A stretch of DNA of 64,000 nt, taken from the NCBI GenBank assembly GCA_035548125.1, contig DASZTV010000052.1, positions 30,835 to 94,834 on the forward strand, read 5' to 3'. Below the pieces are notes generated by a model, which worked only from the letters and a program-made list of their open reading frames with translations, ran no database searches and was not told where the DNA came from. Position numbers and translations under genes: made by a program. The stretch is from DASZTV01 sp035548125. GTDB taxonomy: Bacteria > Actinomycetota > Actinomycetes > JAFAQI01. Shown in pieces: positions 54,680 to 63,149 of the stretch; within the stretch, counting starts at the first letter, position 1; each line of letters opens with the position of its first letter.

Positions 54680-55161
54680 GGCTCTACCTCCCTGCGACCA
54701 TCCCGCTCCTGCGGGAGTGGCTGTCCTCGGGCAGTGCGATGCCGTCCGGTGCGGCCTACGCCGTGACCCCCACCCTTCGCGAGTGGTATCGGGAAGGTGA
54801 CCTGGAGGAGCTCGAGCACGCTGCGGCTCAGCTCGCCGCCGTGGCCTCGCTCGAACTGCTCGCGGCGGACCTCACCGCGCCGACCCGCCGAGTCGTGCTC
54901 GCCGTCGACGTGGACGACGGCGGGTTCACGCCGGACCTCGACGAGCGGGGCGCGCTCCGCGTGCACGAGCCGGTGCCTCGTACGCGCTGGGCGAGCGCGC
55001 TGGTCGACGATCCGTCCGCCGGCGTGGCTGTGGAAGCTGCGCTCGCGCTGCTCCGCGACCGGTCGGCGTCCGCGGACGACGTCGCCTTCGCACTCGGGGA
55101 GGTCGAGGCCGCCGACCTCGGCTGGTACGCAGTCCAGGAGCTTGCTCACCTCGTCGACTAG
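54676..55161 (+). CDS. DUF6912-like protein
   Basis: A 161-residue protein with the start MRLYLPATIPLLREWLSSG, which fits the DUF6912 family of actinobacteria; it has no membrane segment or known catalytic motif. The C-terminal part is acidic (VDVDDGGFTPDLDERG, DDVAFALGEVEAADLGWY). It overlaps the lipase stop by 4 bases (ATGA), so it is the last gene of a coupled lipid unit. Function unknown. Confidence 0.7.
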   Translation: MRLYLPATIPLLREWLSSGSAMPSGAAYAVTPTLREWYREGDLEELEHAAAQLAAVASLELLAADLTAPTRRVVLAVDVDDGGFTPDLDERGALRVHEPVPRTRWASALVDDPSAGVAVEAALALLRDRSASADDVAFALGEVEAADLGWYAVQELAHLVD

Positions 55162-55178
55162 CGGTTGGCTGGCCTGTG

Positions 55179-56786
55179 ATGGATGTCGAGAACGAGCGGG
55201 TTCGGGACTACGCGCCGGGCTCGGCCGAGCGCGCCTCGCTGCAGCGTGAGCTGGCAACGCTCGCGGGCGCCGACCCGGTAGATCTCACCTCGACGATCGC
55301 CGGGCGGCAGCGTGCCGGCGACGGTGACCTGATCGACGTCGTGCAGCCGCACCGGCACGCCGCGCGGTTGGGGAGGACCTGGCAGGCCACGCCCGGCGAG
55401 GTAGCCGTGGCGGTCGAGGCCGCGATCGCCGCCGGACCCGATTGGCGGGGTAGCGCACTGGAAGAGCGCGCGGCGGTGTTCCTCCGGGCGGCCGACCTGC
55501 TCGCCGGGCCGTGGCGGGATCGGCTCAACGCCGCGACGATGCTCGGCCAGTCGAAGACCTGTTACCAGGCGGAGATCGACTCCGCGTGCGAGCTGATCGA
55601 CTTCTGGCGGTTCAACGCCGCGTTCGCGCGCGACATTCATGCTGAGCAGCCGATGTCGATGCCAGGCGTCGAGAACCGCTTCGATCATCGACCGCTCGAG
55701 GGGTTCGTGGTCGCGATCACGCCGTTCAACTTCACCTCGATCGCGGGCAACCTACCCACCGCGCCGGCCCTGATGGGCGTCCCCGTCGTCTGGAAGCCGT
55801 CACCGACGCAAGGTCTCGCGGCGCACCTCATCATGCGGCTGCTCGAGGAGGCGGGTCTGCCTCCGGGCGTCATCAACCTGGTCACGGGGGACGGCGCGGC
55901 GGTGAGCGAGGTGGCCCTTGTCGATCCCCGGATGTCCGGCGTCCACTTCACCGGCTCGACGGCGACGTTCCGCAGGCTGTGGCGAACCGTTGCCGACCAT
56001 CTCGACGACTATCGCGACTATCCCCGCCTGGTCGGCGAGACCGGCGGCAAGGACTTCGTCGTCGCGCACGGCTCGGCGGACCTCGACGCGCTCCGCGTGG
56101 GCTTGCTCCGCGGCGCCTTCGAGTACCAGGGCCAGAAGTGCTCCGCGGCGTCGCGCGCATTCGTGCCGTCGTCGCTGTGGCCGCGGCTGCGCGACGACTT
56201 GGTCGACTCGGTGCGCGAGATCACGATGGGGGACCCGACCGACTTCTCGGTGTTCATGGGCGCGGTGATCGACCGGCGGGCCTTCGACCGGCTCGCCGGT
56301 GCACTCGCCCGGGCCCGCCGGACCGCTTCGTTGTCGGTGGTGGCGGGCGGCGGCGCCGACGACCGCGAGGGGTTCTTCATCGAGCCGACCGTCCTGGTGG
56401 GAACCGATCCGCGCGACGAGGTTTTCACCACCGAGCTGTTCGGCCCGGTGCTGGCGATCCACGTCTACGACGACGCCGCCTTCGACGACGTGCTCGACCT
56501 GGTCGACGGCGCGACCCCGTACGCGCTGACCGGCGCGATCTTCGCCCAGGACGAGGCGGTGGTGTCGCACGCGACCGAGCGGCTGCGCTACGCCGCCGGG
56601 AACTTCTACGTCAACGACAAGCCCACCGGTGCGGTGGTCGGGCAGCAGCCGTTCGGCGGCGCGCGGGCGAGCGGGACGGACGACAAGGCGGGCTCCGCGT
56701 ACAACCTGCTCCGCTGGACCAGCCCGCGGGTGATCAAGCGCACCGAGCACCCGGCTACGGAGTGGCGGTACCCGCACCAGGCCTGA
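55179..56786 (+). CDS. pruA: 1-pyrroline-5-carboxylate dehydrogenase
   Basis: The 535-residue aldehyde dehydrogenase oxidises P5C/glutamate semialdehyde to glutamate in proline breakdown. Key features: ITPFNFTSIAGNLPTAPALMG, LVGETGGKDFVVAHGSADLD (general base Glu) and the nucleophile Cys in EYQGQKCSAASRAFVP. ATG at 55179 follows a GTG three bases before, so either may be used. No proline dehydrogenase gene is in the window. A regulator is not linked. Confidence 0.92.
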   Translation: MDVENERVRDYAPGSAERASLQRELATLAGADPVDLTSTIAGRQRAGDGDLIDVVQPHRHAARLGRTWQATPGEVAVAVEAAIAAGPDWRGSALEERAAVFLRAADLLAGPWRDRLNAATMLGQSKTCYQAEIDSACELIDFWRFNAAFARDIHAEQPMSMPGVENRFDHRPLEGFVVAITPFNFTSIAGNLPTAPALMGVPVVWKPSPTQGLAAHLIMRLLEEAGLPPGVINLVTGDGAAVSEVALVDPRMSGVHFTGSTATFRRLWRTVADHLDDYRDYPRLVGETGGKDFVVAHGSADLDALRVGLLRGAFEYQGQKCSAASRAFVPSSLWPRLRDDLVDSVREITMGDPTDFSVFMGAVIDRRAFDRLAGALARARRTASLSVVAGGGADDREGFFIEPTVLVGTDPRDEVFTTELFGPVLAIHVYDDAAFDDVLDLVDGATPYALTGAIFAQDEAVVSHATERLRYAAGNFYVNDKPTGAVVGQQPFGGARASGTDDKAGSAYNLLRWTSPRVIKRTEHPATEWRYPHQA

Positions 56787-56803
56787 GCCAGTTGCCGCCT
56801 CGT

Positions 56804-56825
56804 TTGGCACCTGTTTGGGTGTCAA
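56804..56825 (+). promoter_or_regulatory. Inverted repeat upstream of the GGDEF gene
   Basis: TTGGCACC (56804-56811) and GGTGTCAA (56818-56825) form an eight-base stem with one G-T mismatch around the loop TGTTTG. It lies 18 bases after the pruA stop and 34 bases before the GGDEF start. It may terminate pruA or be an operator; it lacks a T run, so an intrinsic terminator is not clear. Confidence 0.4.
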
Positions 56826-56858
56826 GATCAGGTCCCGCGGGCACCGAAAAGGTACGAA

Positions 56859-58445
56859 ATGCGCGTCGCATCTGCCGCGAGATCGGCAATTCCGCTCAGC
56901 AGGGAGCTGGATCCGCTGCGCGAGCGGCCGCTCTACCTGCGGTCGTTGCGTGCCGTCCTCGCGGTCACCACCGTCCTGTACGCGTCACTGCTGCCTCACG
57001 GGCTTCGCACGTCACTGCTGAGCGTGGTCCTGCTCTCGGGCGGCTACCTGATGGCGACGTACGGCCTGGAGGCGCTCTCGCGCTGGCTGACCGGCGGCTT
57101 CTACCGTTGGTTGTTCTGGCTGGCCCTCGCGTGCGACGGGGCGTACCTCGCCGCCGCCACCTACCTGTCCGGCGGTTCGACCGGGCCGGTGCGCTACCTG
57201 GTCCTGGTCTACCTGACGGTCATCACGCTGCTCGGCTCGTGGCAGACCGGTCTGGCGACTGCCGTCTGGCAGTCGGTCGCCCAGCTCTCCTTCTTCCTGG
57301 CCCAGCGGGCCGACTGGCTCGAGGGGTTCGGCGGCGGCTCGGCCAACGGCCGGGAGTGGTCGCGGTTCGCCGCGTTCCTCGCGGCACTGTGGGTGCTGAC
57401 GATCGTCACCGCGATCCTGGCCTATCTCAACCAGGCCGACCTCCGGCGGCAGCGGTACGAGCTCGACCGGCTGGTCGACCTCGGCCGTGAGCTGGAGAAC
57501 GCCGAGGACGCGACGTCGGTGGGCGAGCGGTTGCTGGCTGCCCTCGGTGACGCTTTCGGGTTCGACCGGATGGTGCTGTTCGAGGTCGATCAGGGCATCG
57601 CGCGACCGTTGGTGACGAGCGGCGTGACCCCTCCGTCGGAGATTGCGGACCTGACTCCTGAGTCGGTCATCCATCAGGCGATCGATGCCGGGAACGTCCG
57701 ACGGGTGGCCGAGCTCGACTCCGAGGCCGATCCGTGGCTGGCGGCCACCTTGCCAGGCGGTCGCGAGCTCGTGGTGGTGCCGCTGGTCGCCGACGGCGTG
57801 GTGGGCGTGCTCGTGGTGGCTCTCGGCCGCTGGGCCGACAGCCGCTCCGAAGCGCGCGTGATCGCCACCACGGAGCGCTTCGTCAGCCACGCCGCGGTGG
57901 CACTGCGCAGCGCGGAGCTGCTCGCCCGGGTGCGACAGCTGGCCATCACGGACGGGCTCACCCAGCTGTCGAACCGGCGCGCGTTCGACCGGGCGCTCGA
58001 GCGCGAGATCGGCCGCGCCGCCCGAGCCGACGGCCGGCTGTCCGTGGTGCTGATCGACGTGGACAACTTCAAGGCCCTCAACGACGAGCACGGCCACGTC
58101 ACCGGCGACACCGTGCTGCGGCAGATCAGCCGCGCGCTGCAGCGCTCGGTGCGCTCTTACGACACGATCGCACGGTACGGCGGAGAGGAGTTTGCCGCCG
58201 TGCTCCCGGGCTGCTCGGCCGGACTTGCCTTCACCCTCGCCGACCGGCTGCGGCTCGCCGTCCAGGACGCTCCCTCCGACGTGAAGGTGACCGCGAGCGT
58301 CGGGGTCGCGACGTACCCGTTCGACGGGGCCGAGTCCGCGACGTTGCTTCGCTCCGCCGACCGGGCGCTTTACGCCTCCAAGCGCGCCGGCCGCAACCGG
58401 GTCCGCTCCGCCGAGCAGGCTCGGGTCGAGCTCTGCGAGCCGTGA
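56859..58445 (+). CDS. Membrane diguanylate cyclase (GAF-GGDEF)
   Basis: A 528-residue signalling protein: five or six membrane helices (about residues 28-190), a GAF-like domain (about 215-355) and a C-terminal GGDEF domain. The active-site motif is GGEEF at 441-445, and RSYD at 432-435, five residues before it, is an inhibitory I-site. It makes cyclic di-GMP from GTP and is feedback-limited. AAAAGG before the ATG acts as ribosome site. No EAL phosphodiesterase lies near. Confidence 0.92.
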   Translation: MRVASAARSAIPLSRELDPLRERPLYLRSLRAVLAVTTVLYASLLPHGLRTSLLSVVLLSGGYLMATYGLEALSRWLTGGFYRWLFWLALACDGAYLAAATYLSGGSTGPVRYLVLVYLTVITLLGSWQTGLATAVWQSVAQLSFFLAQRADWLEGFGGGSANGREWSRFAAFLAALWVLTIVTAILAYLNQADLRRQRYELDRLVDLGRELENAEDATSVGERLLAALGDAFGFDRMVLFEVDQGIARPLVTSGVTPPSEIADLTPESVIHQAIDAGNVRRVAELDSEADPWLAATLPGGRELVVVPLVADGVVGVLVVALGRWADSRSEARVIATTERFVSHAAVALRSAELLARVRQLAITDGLTQLSNRRAFDRALEREIGRAARADGRLSVVLIDVDNFKALNDEHGHVTGDTVLRQISRALQRSVRSYDTIARYGGEEFAAVLPGCSAGLAFTLADRLRLAVQDAPSDVKVTASVGVATYPFDGAESATLLRSADRALYASKRAGRNRVRSAEQARVELCEP

Positions 58446-58473
58446 TCCTCCCGGTTGTGCGATAACTAGAGGG

Positions 58474-59745
58474 ATGTCAACACTGCTCCACACCCCGCTG
58501 CGCATCGGCGGCTCGACCATCCGCAACCGGCTCTATCGCGCGCCGGTCCTGGAGGGCGCCGGCAGCGGCGACGACGCCGCGGCGGTCTACCAGCGCCACT
58601 TCGTCGCCAACGCCGAGCACGGCGTCGGCCTGATCGTGCAGGGCTCGTCGTGCATCTGGCCGGAGGGCCGGTCCTCACCGGGCATGACCTGTGTCGACAC
58701 CCGCGAGAAGACGCTTCGGCTTGCACCGATGGTCGAGGCGGTGCACGCCGCGGGCGCCAAGATCCACCTGCAGCTCGGGCACGCCGGGATCTACGCGATC
58801 GAGGCCTGGCACGAGCCGTACGCCTCCGAGCGGCAGGGACCGATCCTTGCGGCGTCGCGGCTGCCGTGGTTCCTCCGGCCGTCGTTCCGCGGGATCCCGG
58901 TCCATGTGATGACGGCTGACGAGGTGCGGGACATGGCGGCCCGCTACGGCGAGGTCGCGTCGTGGGCTCGGGAGGCCGGGTACGACGGCGTCCAGCTGGG
59001 CTCGGCCAACTCCAAGCTGCTCGACCAGTTCCTGTCGCCGTTCTACAACCGGCGTCGCGACGAGTTCGGCGGCACCCTGGAGAACCGGGCACGGGTGCTG
59101 GGACTGATCCGTGAGGCGGTCGCGGAACGCGCCGGCCCGGACTTCGCGTGCACCGTGAAGGTCCCGGCAGAGGTCGCACCGCTCGGCTTCCCGCACGCCA
59201 CTCGCGACGAGGCGCTGGAGCTCGCGCGGCTGGTGCAGGAGTGGGGGTTCGACGCCGTCACGCCCGTGACCGTGTCGGTGTTGCCGGACACCACCCTCGC
59301 GCGTGGTGACGCGCCGACCAACCTGCGCACCAACAAGGCGATGGTCGAGCGGCTGCGGCGCGCTGCGCCGAAGCGGGCGCGTCGCGCGTCGTTGCGCTTC
59401 GGGTACTGGTGGGCGGGCAAGCGCGCGCCGTTCGAGCCGGTCTGGAACCGGGAGCTGTTCGCCGCGGTCAAGCAGCAGGTCACGATCCCGGTGTTCGCGG
59501 TGGGCGGGATCCGTACCGCCGCGGAGGTCAACGACATCCTGGACTCCGGCGAGGCCGACGTGGTCGGGATCGGACGGCCGTTCTACGCCGAGCCGGACGT
59601 CGCGGCGCACATCCTCGGCAACCACGCCGGGGACCGCGCCTGCAAGAACTCCAACCGTTGCGTCCCGGCCCAGATGCTCGGGATGCCGGGCGCCTGCTAC
59701 AACCCGGAGGTCAACCGCGCGGTGCGCGAAGCCGCCCGTCGATAG
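58474..59745 (+). CDS. NADH:flavin oxidoreductase, Old Yellow Enzyme family
   Basis: The 423-residue flavoprotein has a single TIM barrel with LYRAPVLEGAG, LQLGHAG, and the FMN-binding RRDEFGGTLENRARV of OYE enzymes, and VFAVGGIRTAAEVNDIL near the end. It uses FMN and NAD(P)H to reduce C=C bonds of enones or fatty acyl chains. It lacks the FeS and FAD domains of 2,4-dienoyl-CoA reductase, although three Cys lie near the end (RACKNSNRC, GACYN). Substrate unknown. Confidence 0.88.
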   Translation: MSTLLHTPLRIGGSTIRNRLYRAPVLEGAGSGDDAAAVYQRHFVANAEHGVGLIVQGSSCIWPEGRSSPGMTCVDTREKTLRLAPMVEAVHAAGAKIHLQLGHAGIYAIEAWHEPYASERQGPILAASRLPWFLRPSFRGIPVHVMTADEVRDMAARYGEVASWAREAGYDGVQLGSANSKLLDQFLSPFYNRRRDEFGGTLENRARVLGLIREAVAERAGPDFACTVKVPAEVAPLGFPHATRDEALELARLVQEWGFDAVTPVTVSVLPDTTLARGDAPTNLRTNKAMVERLRRAAPKRARRASLRFGYWWAGKRAPFEPVWNRELFAAVKQQVTIPVFAVGGIRTAAEVNDILDSGEADVVGIGRPFYAEPDVAAHILGNHAGDRACKNSNRCVPAQMLGMPGACYNPEVNRAVREAARR

Positions 59746-59752
59746 CAGGCGG

Positions 59753-60622
59753 TCAGACCAGGGCTGCGAGTGCTTCGAGCTGCTCGACGTAGTGGGCGAG
59801 CGAGTGGTGGACCAGGCTCGCCTTGACGATCGTCGCGCCGGCCGCTCCGAGTCGCGCCAGCTCCTCGGCCGCCGCGTCGGGTTCGGCGACCGGATCCAGC
59901 AGCCGCTGCGGCGGGAGGACGACCTCGAAGCCGTCGGGGAGGTCGAACCGCGAGAGCCACTCGCGGACCTGCTCGGCGGTGACGGCGAACGGCGTCCACC
60001 CTTCGGCGAGCTCGACGGCGCGACGCAGCGAGCGCAGCGTGCGCCCGCCGATCCAGAGCGGGACCCGCGACTGGATCGCGTGCGGGTCGACGATGAGCCC
60101 GCTGAACGAGAAATGCGCCCCGTCGTAGGAAGGCTCGGCCTGCGACAGCGACGCGCGCAATGCGCGCAACGCATCGTCGGCGCGTGCGCCGCGATCGTCG
60201 AACGGCGCTCCGAGCACCTCGAACTCCTCACGGAGCGTGCCGACGCCGACACCGAGAACGAGTCGTCCCCCGCTGACGACATCGAGCGTGCCGTAGCGTT
60301 TCGCGATCTCCAGTGGATGGTGGTAGCCGAGCACCAGGACGTTCGTGGCCAGCCGGATCCGTTCGGTGCGCGCCGCGAGGTAACCGAAGGTCGCGAGTGG
60401 GTCCCAGTACGTCGCGCCTCGCCGCGGCGCCTCGCTCGCCGGCACGCCGACGTGCTCGCTGCAGGTCAGGTGGTCGTAGCCGAGTCGTTCGGCCGCCTCG
60501 GCGATTCGCGCGACGTCGTCGATCGTCGCAGTCTCCTCCCACCGCGCATGAGCGCCGGGCATCATCGTGAGCGCCGGCGTGACGATCGCGAGCCGGAGCC
60601 CTACTCCGGCCACGCGTCCCAC
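59753..60622 (-). CDS. LLM class (luciferase-like) flavin/F420 oxidoreductase
   Basis: The 289-residue product has the luciferase-like monooxygenase fold: LTCSEHVGVPASEAP, LATNVLVLGYHHPLEIAKRYGTLDVVSGGRLVLGVGVG, typical of F420-dependent members. Coenzyme F420 genes (fbiA, fbiB) are in this window, so F420 is a likely cofactor, but FMN cannot be excluded. It overlaps the stop of the EthD-like gene by 22 bases, so it is the last gene of the minus-strand cluster. GTG at 60622 or 60613 could start it. Confidence 0.85.
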   Translation of the reverse strand: MGRVAGVGLRLAIVTPALTMMPGAHARWEETATIDDVARIAEAAERLGYDHLTCSEHVGVPASEAPRRGATYWDPLATFGYLAARTERIRLATNVLVLGYHHPLEIAKRYGTLDVVSGGRLVLGVGVGTLREEFEVLGAPFDDRGARADDALRALRASLSQAEPSYDGAHFSFSGLIVDPHAIQSRVPLWIGGRTLRSLRRAVELAEGWTPFAVTAEQVREWLSRFDLPDGFEVVLPPQRLLDPVAEPDAAAEELARLGAAGATIVKASLVHHSLAHYVEQLEALAALV

Positions 60623-61341
60623 CGGACCATGCTGCGAAGCGGACCGGCGAACAGCGGCTGCACCGCGCCGGAGCTCCAGCGCTGTTCGAGGAGTGGCGCC
60701 AGGTGCTGCGTGGTCTGCAACGGATCGGCGTCGAGGTAGATCACGGTCGTCGCCTGCGGCTCACCTTCGCAGGTCGGCAACACCTGCCAGGCGTCCGTCG
60801 AGAGGAACGACCAGAGCCCGGCGACTCCCGCGGTGTCGAGAACTGCGGGGTAGTGCTCGGAGCGCAGCCACCGCTCCCATGCGCCCAGGTCCTCAGTGGG
60901 CTGCTCCACCAGGAGCACGATGCCGCGGTTGGGCCGGAACGGCACGACGTCCGCCGACACGAGTGCGCGGGGCGCGGCGTAGGCGCCCGCGAGCGCGAGC
61001 AGCCGCGTCGACAGCGAGGGGCGCCGCTCCGGGAACCGGCCGATCTCGGCGAGGTGAGCGCCCAGGGCCATGAAGTCGTCGTAGGTCTGTTGCACCGGCT
61101 CGCCGAACAGATAACTGACGACACCGCCTACTCGCTCGAACGGGTCGTTCGCGGTGATCACGTGATCGGCGTACTCGCCGTCCGCCGTCCAGCGAGAACC
61201 GAGGACAACTCCCGCCAGCAAGTACTGCTCTGGCATGTGGTCGAGCAGATGCCAGCGCAGGTAGCTGCCGTCGTCGTCGGGCGGTGGCGGCGGAGTGAGG
61301 CTGAAGAAGCCCGCCGACACCCGGTTCGTCCGCGTCGTCAT
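60601..61341 (-). CDS. EthD-like double ferredoxin-fold protein
   Basis: I do not recognise a named family. The 246-residue protein contains two similar halves: YLRWHLLDHMPEQYLLAGVV and WERWLRSEHYPAVLDTAGVAG, each with the R-W-H/E pattern of dimeric alpha/beta-barrel (EthD/ABM-like) domains. Such proteins often bind or modify aromatic polyketides. ATG at 61341 overlaps the stop of the methyltransferase (ATGA). A tailoring or cyclase role in the local pathway is inferred. Confidence 0.65.
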   Translation of the reverse strand: MTTRTNRVSAGFFSLTPPPPPDDDGSYLRWHLLDHMPEQYLLAGVVLGSRWTADGEYADHVITANDPFERVGGVVSYLFGEPVQQTYDDFMALGAHLAEIGRFPERRPSLSTRLLALAGAYAAPRALVSADVVPFRPNRGIVLLVEQPTEDLGAWERWLRSEHYPAVLDTAGVAGLWSFLSTDAWQVLPTCEGEPQATTVIYLDADPLQTTQHLAPLLEQRWSSGAVQPLFAGPLRSMVRWDAWPE

Positions 61342-62168
61342 CGCCGCGTCCCCCCGATCAGGCCGTAGCCCATGATCCCTTCGTCCCACAGCCGCTCGAG
61401 CACGTAGGTCGCCGCGACGAACGCCTCTGTCGACGGCTCGCCCATCAGTTCGACGATGCGGCTGCGATGCGCGTCGATGTTCGCGCGCCACGCGGCGAAC
61501 GTCGGGCGGGTGCGGTCGGTCAGGTCCACCGCCGTGTCGACCGTCACCCCATGGTCGGCCAGCCAGCCGGCGTAGCGGTCCAACTGCTCCATGTGCGCGT
61601 CACCGAAGACGTCCCGCAACAGCGCGAGGTCCTTGCGCGCCGCTTTGACCTCTGCGAACGACAGGTCGCGGCGGAGCATGATGTCGCACAGACAGATCCG
61701 CCCACCCCGGCGCAGCACGCGCGCACACTCCGCGACGAGCCGCTCACGCTGCCGCATCAAGTGCGAGGACTCGAGCACCCACACCACGTCGTACGACGCG
61801 TCCGGCAGCCCATTGTCCGTGCCGTCCCGGAGCTCGAAGCTCACCCGGTCGACGCCCAGCTCGGCAGCGGTCGCGCGCCCCATCTCGACGCCGACGGAGC
61901 TGGTGGTGATGCCGAGTACGCGCGCGCCGGCTTCGGTTGCGAGCCGGCATGCAATCGCGCCGGTGCCCGAGCCCACATCCAGCACCTCGGCTCCGGCTGA
62001 GCCGATCGCTGCGGTTTCCAGCATCAGCGCCGTCAGGCGATCGGTGGCGGAGTCGAGGGAGTCGCCCGGATCGAACACGCCGTAGTGCAGCTGGGGTCCG
62101 AAGATCAGCCGCCATGCGGCGGTCACCCGGTCGTAGTGCTGTCCGGGCTCGACCGAGTCCGCTGCCAT
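61338..62168 (-). CDS. SAM-dependent methyltransferase
   Basis: A class I methyltransferase of 276 residues: YDRVTAAWRLIFGPQLHYGVF at the N-terminus, the SAM loop EVLDVGSGTGAIACRLA (about residues 59-75), and the late ARVLRRGGRICLCDIML. Members close to this pattern methylate small molecules such as rifamycin- or tocopherol-like acceptors. ATG at 62168 shares a base with the acyltransferase stop (TGATG), so it is coupled to both neighbours. Confidence 0.88.
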   Translation of the reverse strand: MAADSVEPGQHYDRVTAAWRLIFGPQLHYGVFDPGDSLDSATDRLTALMLETAAIGSAGAEVLDVGSGTGAIACRLATEAGARVLGITTSSVGVEMGRATAAELGVDRVSFELRDGTDNGLPDASYDVVWVLESSHLMRQRERLVAECARVLRRGGRICLCDIMLRRDLSFAEVKAARKDLALLRDVFGDAHMEQLDRYAGWLADHGVTVDTAVDLTDRTRPTFAAWRANIDAHRSRIVELMGEPSTEAFVAATYVLERLWDEGIMGYGLIGGTRR

Positions 62169-62824
62169 CAGCTGCCCGGCAAGGTGGAGCCGACCACGCG
62201 TCCCGGGACGCCGAGGACGATCGAATGATCCGGCACGTTGCTCTTCACCAGCGAGTTCGCGCCGATGAAGCACTGCTTGCCGATCTGCGCGCCGGAAAGG
62301 ATCGCGGCACGCTCGGCGATGAACGTCCCCTCGCCGATCCGGATCGGCGATCCGCTCATGCCGCTGTCGAGCACGTGCGTACTCGCCTCATTCCAGGTGT
62401 GGTCCGAGTCGATGATCGTCGAGAACGACGCGACGCCCACGTTGTCCTCGATCACGATCGAGCTCGCTGCGGAGATCGTCACGAACGGCCGCGCCGCGAA
62501 CCGCTTCCCGATGTCGAGCACTGGCGCGGGCTGGCGCCACGCCGCCCGTTCGACGGAGAGCCAGGCGCCGCGCAGGATGATCGATCCGTCGCCGATCGAC
62601 ATGAACCGAGGTCCGTAGAGCCACAGCGGCTTGTCGAGCGTGACGTTCTTGCCGAAGTCGTGGAACCGCCGGCGGTAGTACGGCACGACGAGGCGGCGGC
62701 GCAGGTAGACGCGGTACATCGGTTCCTGCGTCCAGAGGTTGCGCGTGCGCCGAAGGCTGTTGGTGATGCGCCTCGCGCGGCTGAGCAGCTCCGCGTTCTG
62801 TGCCAGCGGTGGCTCGTCATCCAC
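62168..62824 (-). CDS. Left-handed beta-helix acyltransferase
   Basis: The 218-residue protein has an N-terminal helical part (LLSRARRITNSLRRTRNLWTQE) and a hexapeptide-repeat beta-helix with IDSDHTWNE, IGEGTFIAERAAIL and the terminal IGANSLVKSNVPDHSIVLGVPGRVVG, typical of maa/NodL O-acetyltransferases. The active-site His is in DSDHTWNE. I use GTG at 62824 because TATGCT (62831-62836, minus) ends exactly 6 bases before it. It heads the minus-strand cluster and probably O-acylates the product of the ACP pathway. Confidence 0.8.
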   Translation of the reverse strand: MDDEPPLAQNAELLSRARRITNSLRRTRNLWTQEPMYRVYLRRRLVVPYYRRRFHDFGKNVTLDKPLWLYGPRFMSIGDGSIILRGAWLSVERAAWRQPAPVLDIGKRFAARPFVTISAASSIVIEDNVGVASFSTIIDSDHTWNEASTHVLDSGMSGSPIRIGEGTFIAERAAILSGAQIGKQCFIGANSLVKSNVPDHSIVLGVPGRVVGSTLPGS

Positions 62825-62830
62825 GGCGCA

Positions 62831-62880
62831 AGCATAGGAGTGGCCATGGTCCCTCGGCGGGCACGGCCACCAACTAGCAT
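62831..62880. promoter_or_regulatory. Divergent promoter region of the ACP cluster
   Basis: TATGCT on the minus strand (62831-62836) and TAGCAT on the plus strand (62875-62880) each end 6 bases before the GTG of the acyltransferase (62824) and the ATG of the ACP (62887). Between them GTGGCC (62840-62845) and GGCCAC (62865-62870) form an inverted repeat that could be a shared operator. Confidence 0.5.
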
Positions 62881-62886
62881 CGCGCC

Positions 62887-63132
62887 ATGCGAGACCACGA
62901 GTCACTGGTGATCGAGACCATCCGCGAGATGGTCGAGCGCCGTACCGGAACGACCGCCACCGTCACCCTTGACTCCGACATGATCGACGACCTCGAGATG
63001 GACTCGCTCGAGATCGCTGAGCTGTCCGCGGTCCTGGAGGAGGAGTACGGCGAAGACCCGTACACCGCAGGAACCCTCGCGCGGACTCCGCGCGAGGTGC
63101 TCGCCTTCTATCAGGCCACGAGCAGCAGCTGA
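62887..63132 (+). CDS. Acyl carrier protein
   Basis: The 81-residue protein has the acidic helix and the phosphopantetheine site in MDDLEMDSLEIAEL-like sequence (MIDDLEMDSLEIAEL), with Ser40 as attachment site. It is a free-standing carrier, not fused. The AMP-ligase gene starts 17 bases after its stop. Together they should load an acyl group on the carrier for the acyltransferase, methyltransferase and oxidoreductase on the minus strand. No ketosynthase or condensation domain was found. Confidence 0.88.
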   Translation: MRDHESLVIETIREMVERRTGTTATVTLDSDMIDDLEMDSLEIAELSAVLEEEYGEDPYTAGTLARTPREVLAFYQATSSS

Positions 63133-63149
63133 CGCCTGCGGGATCGGCG

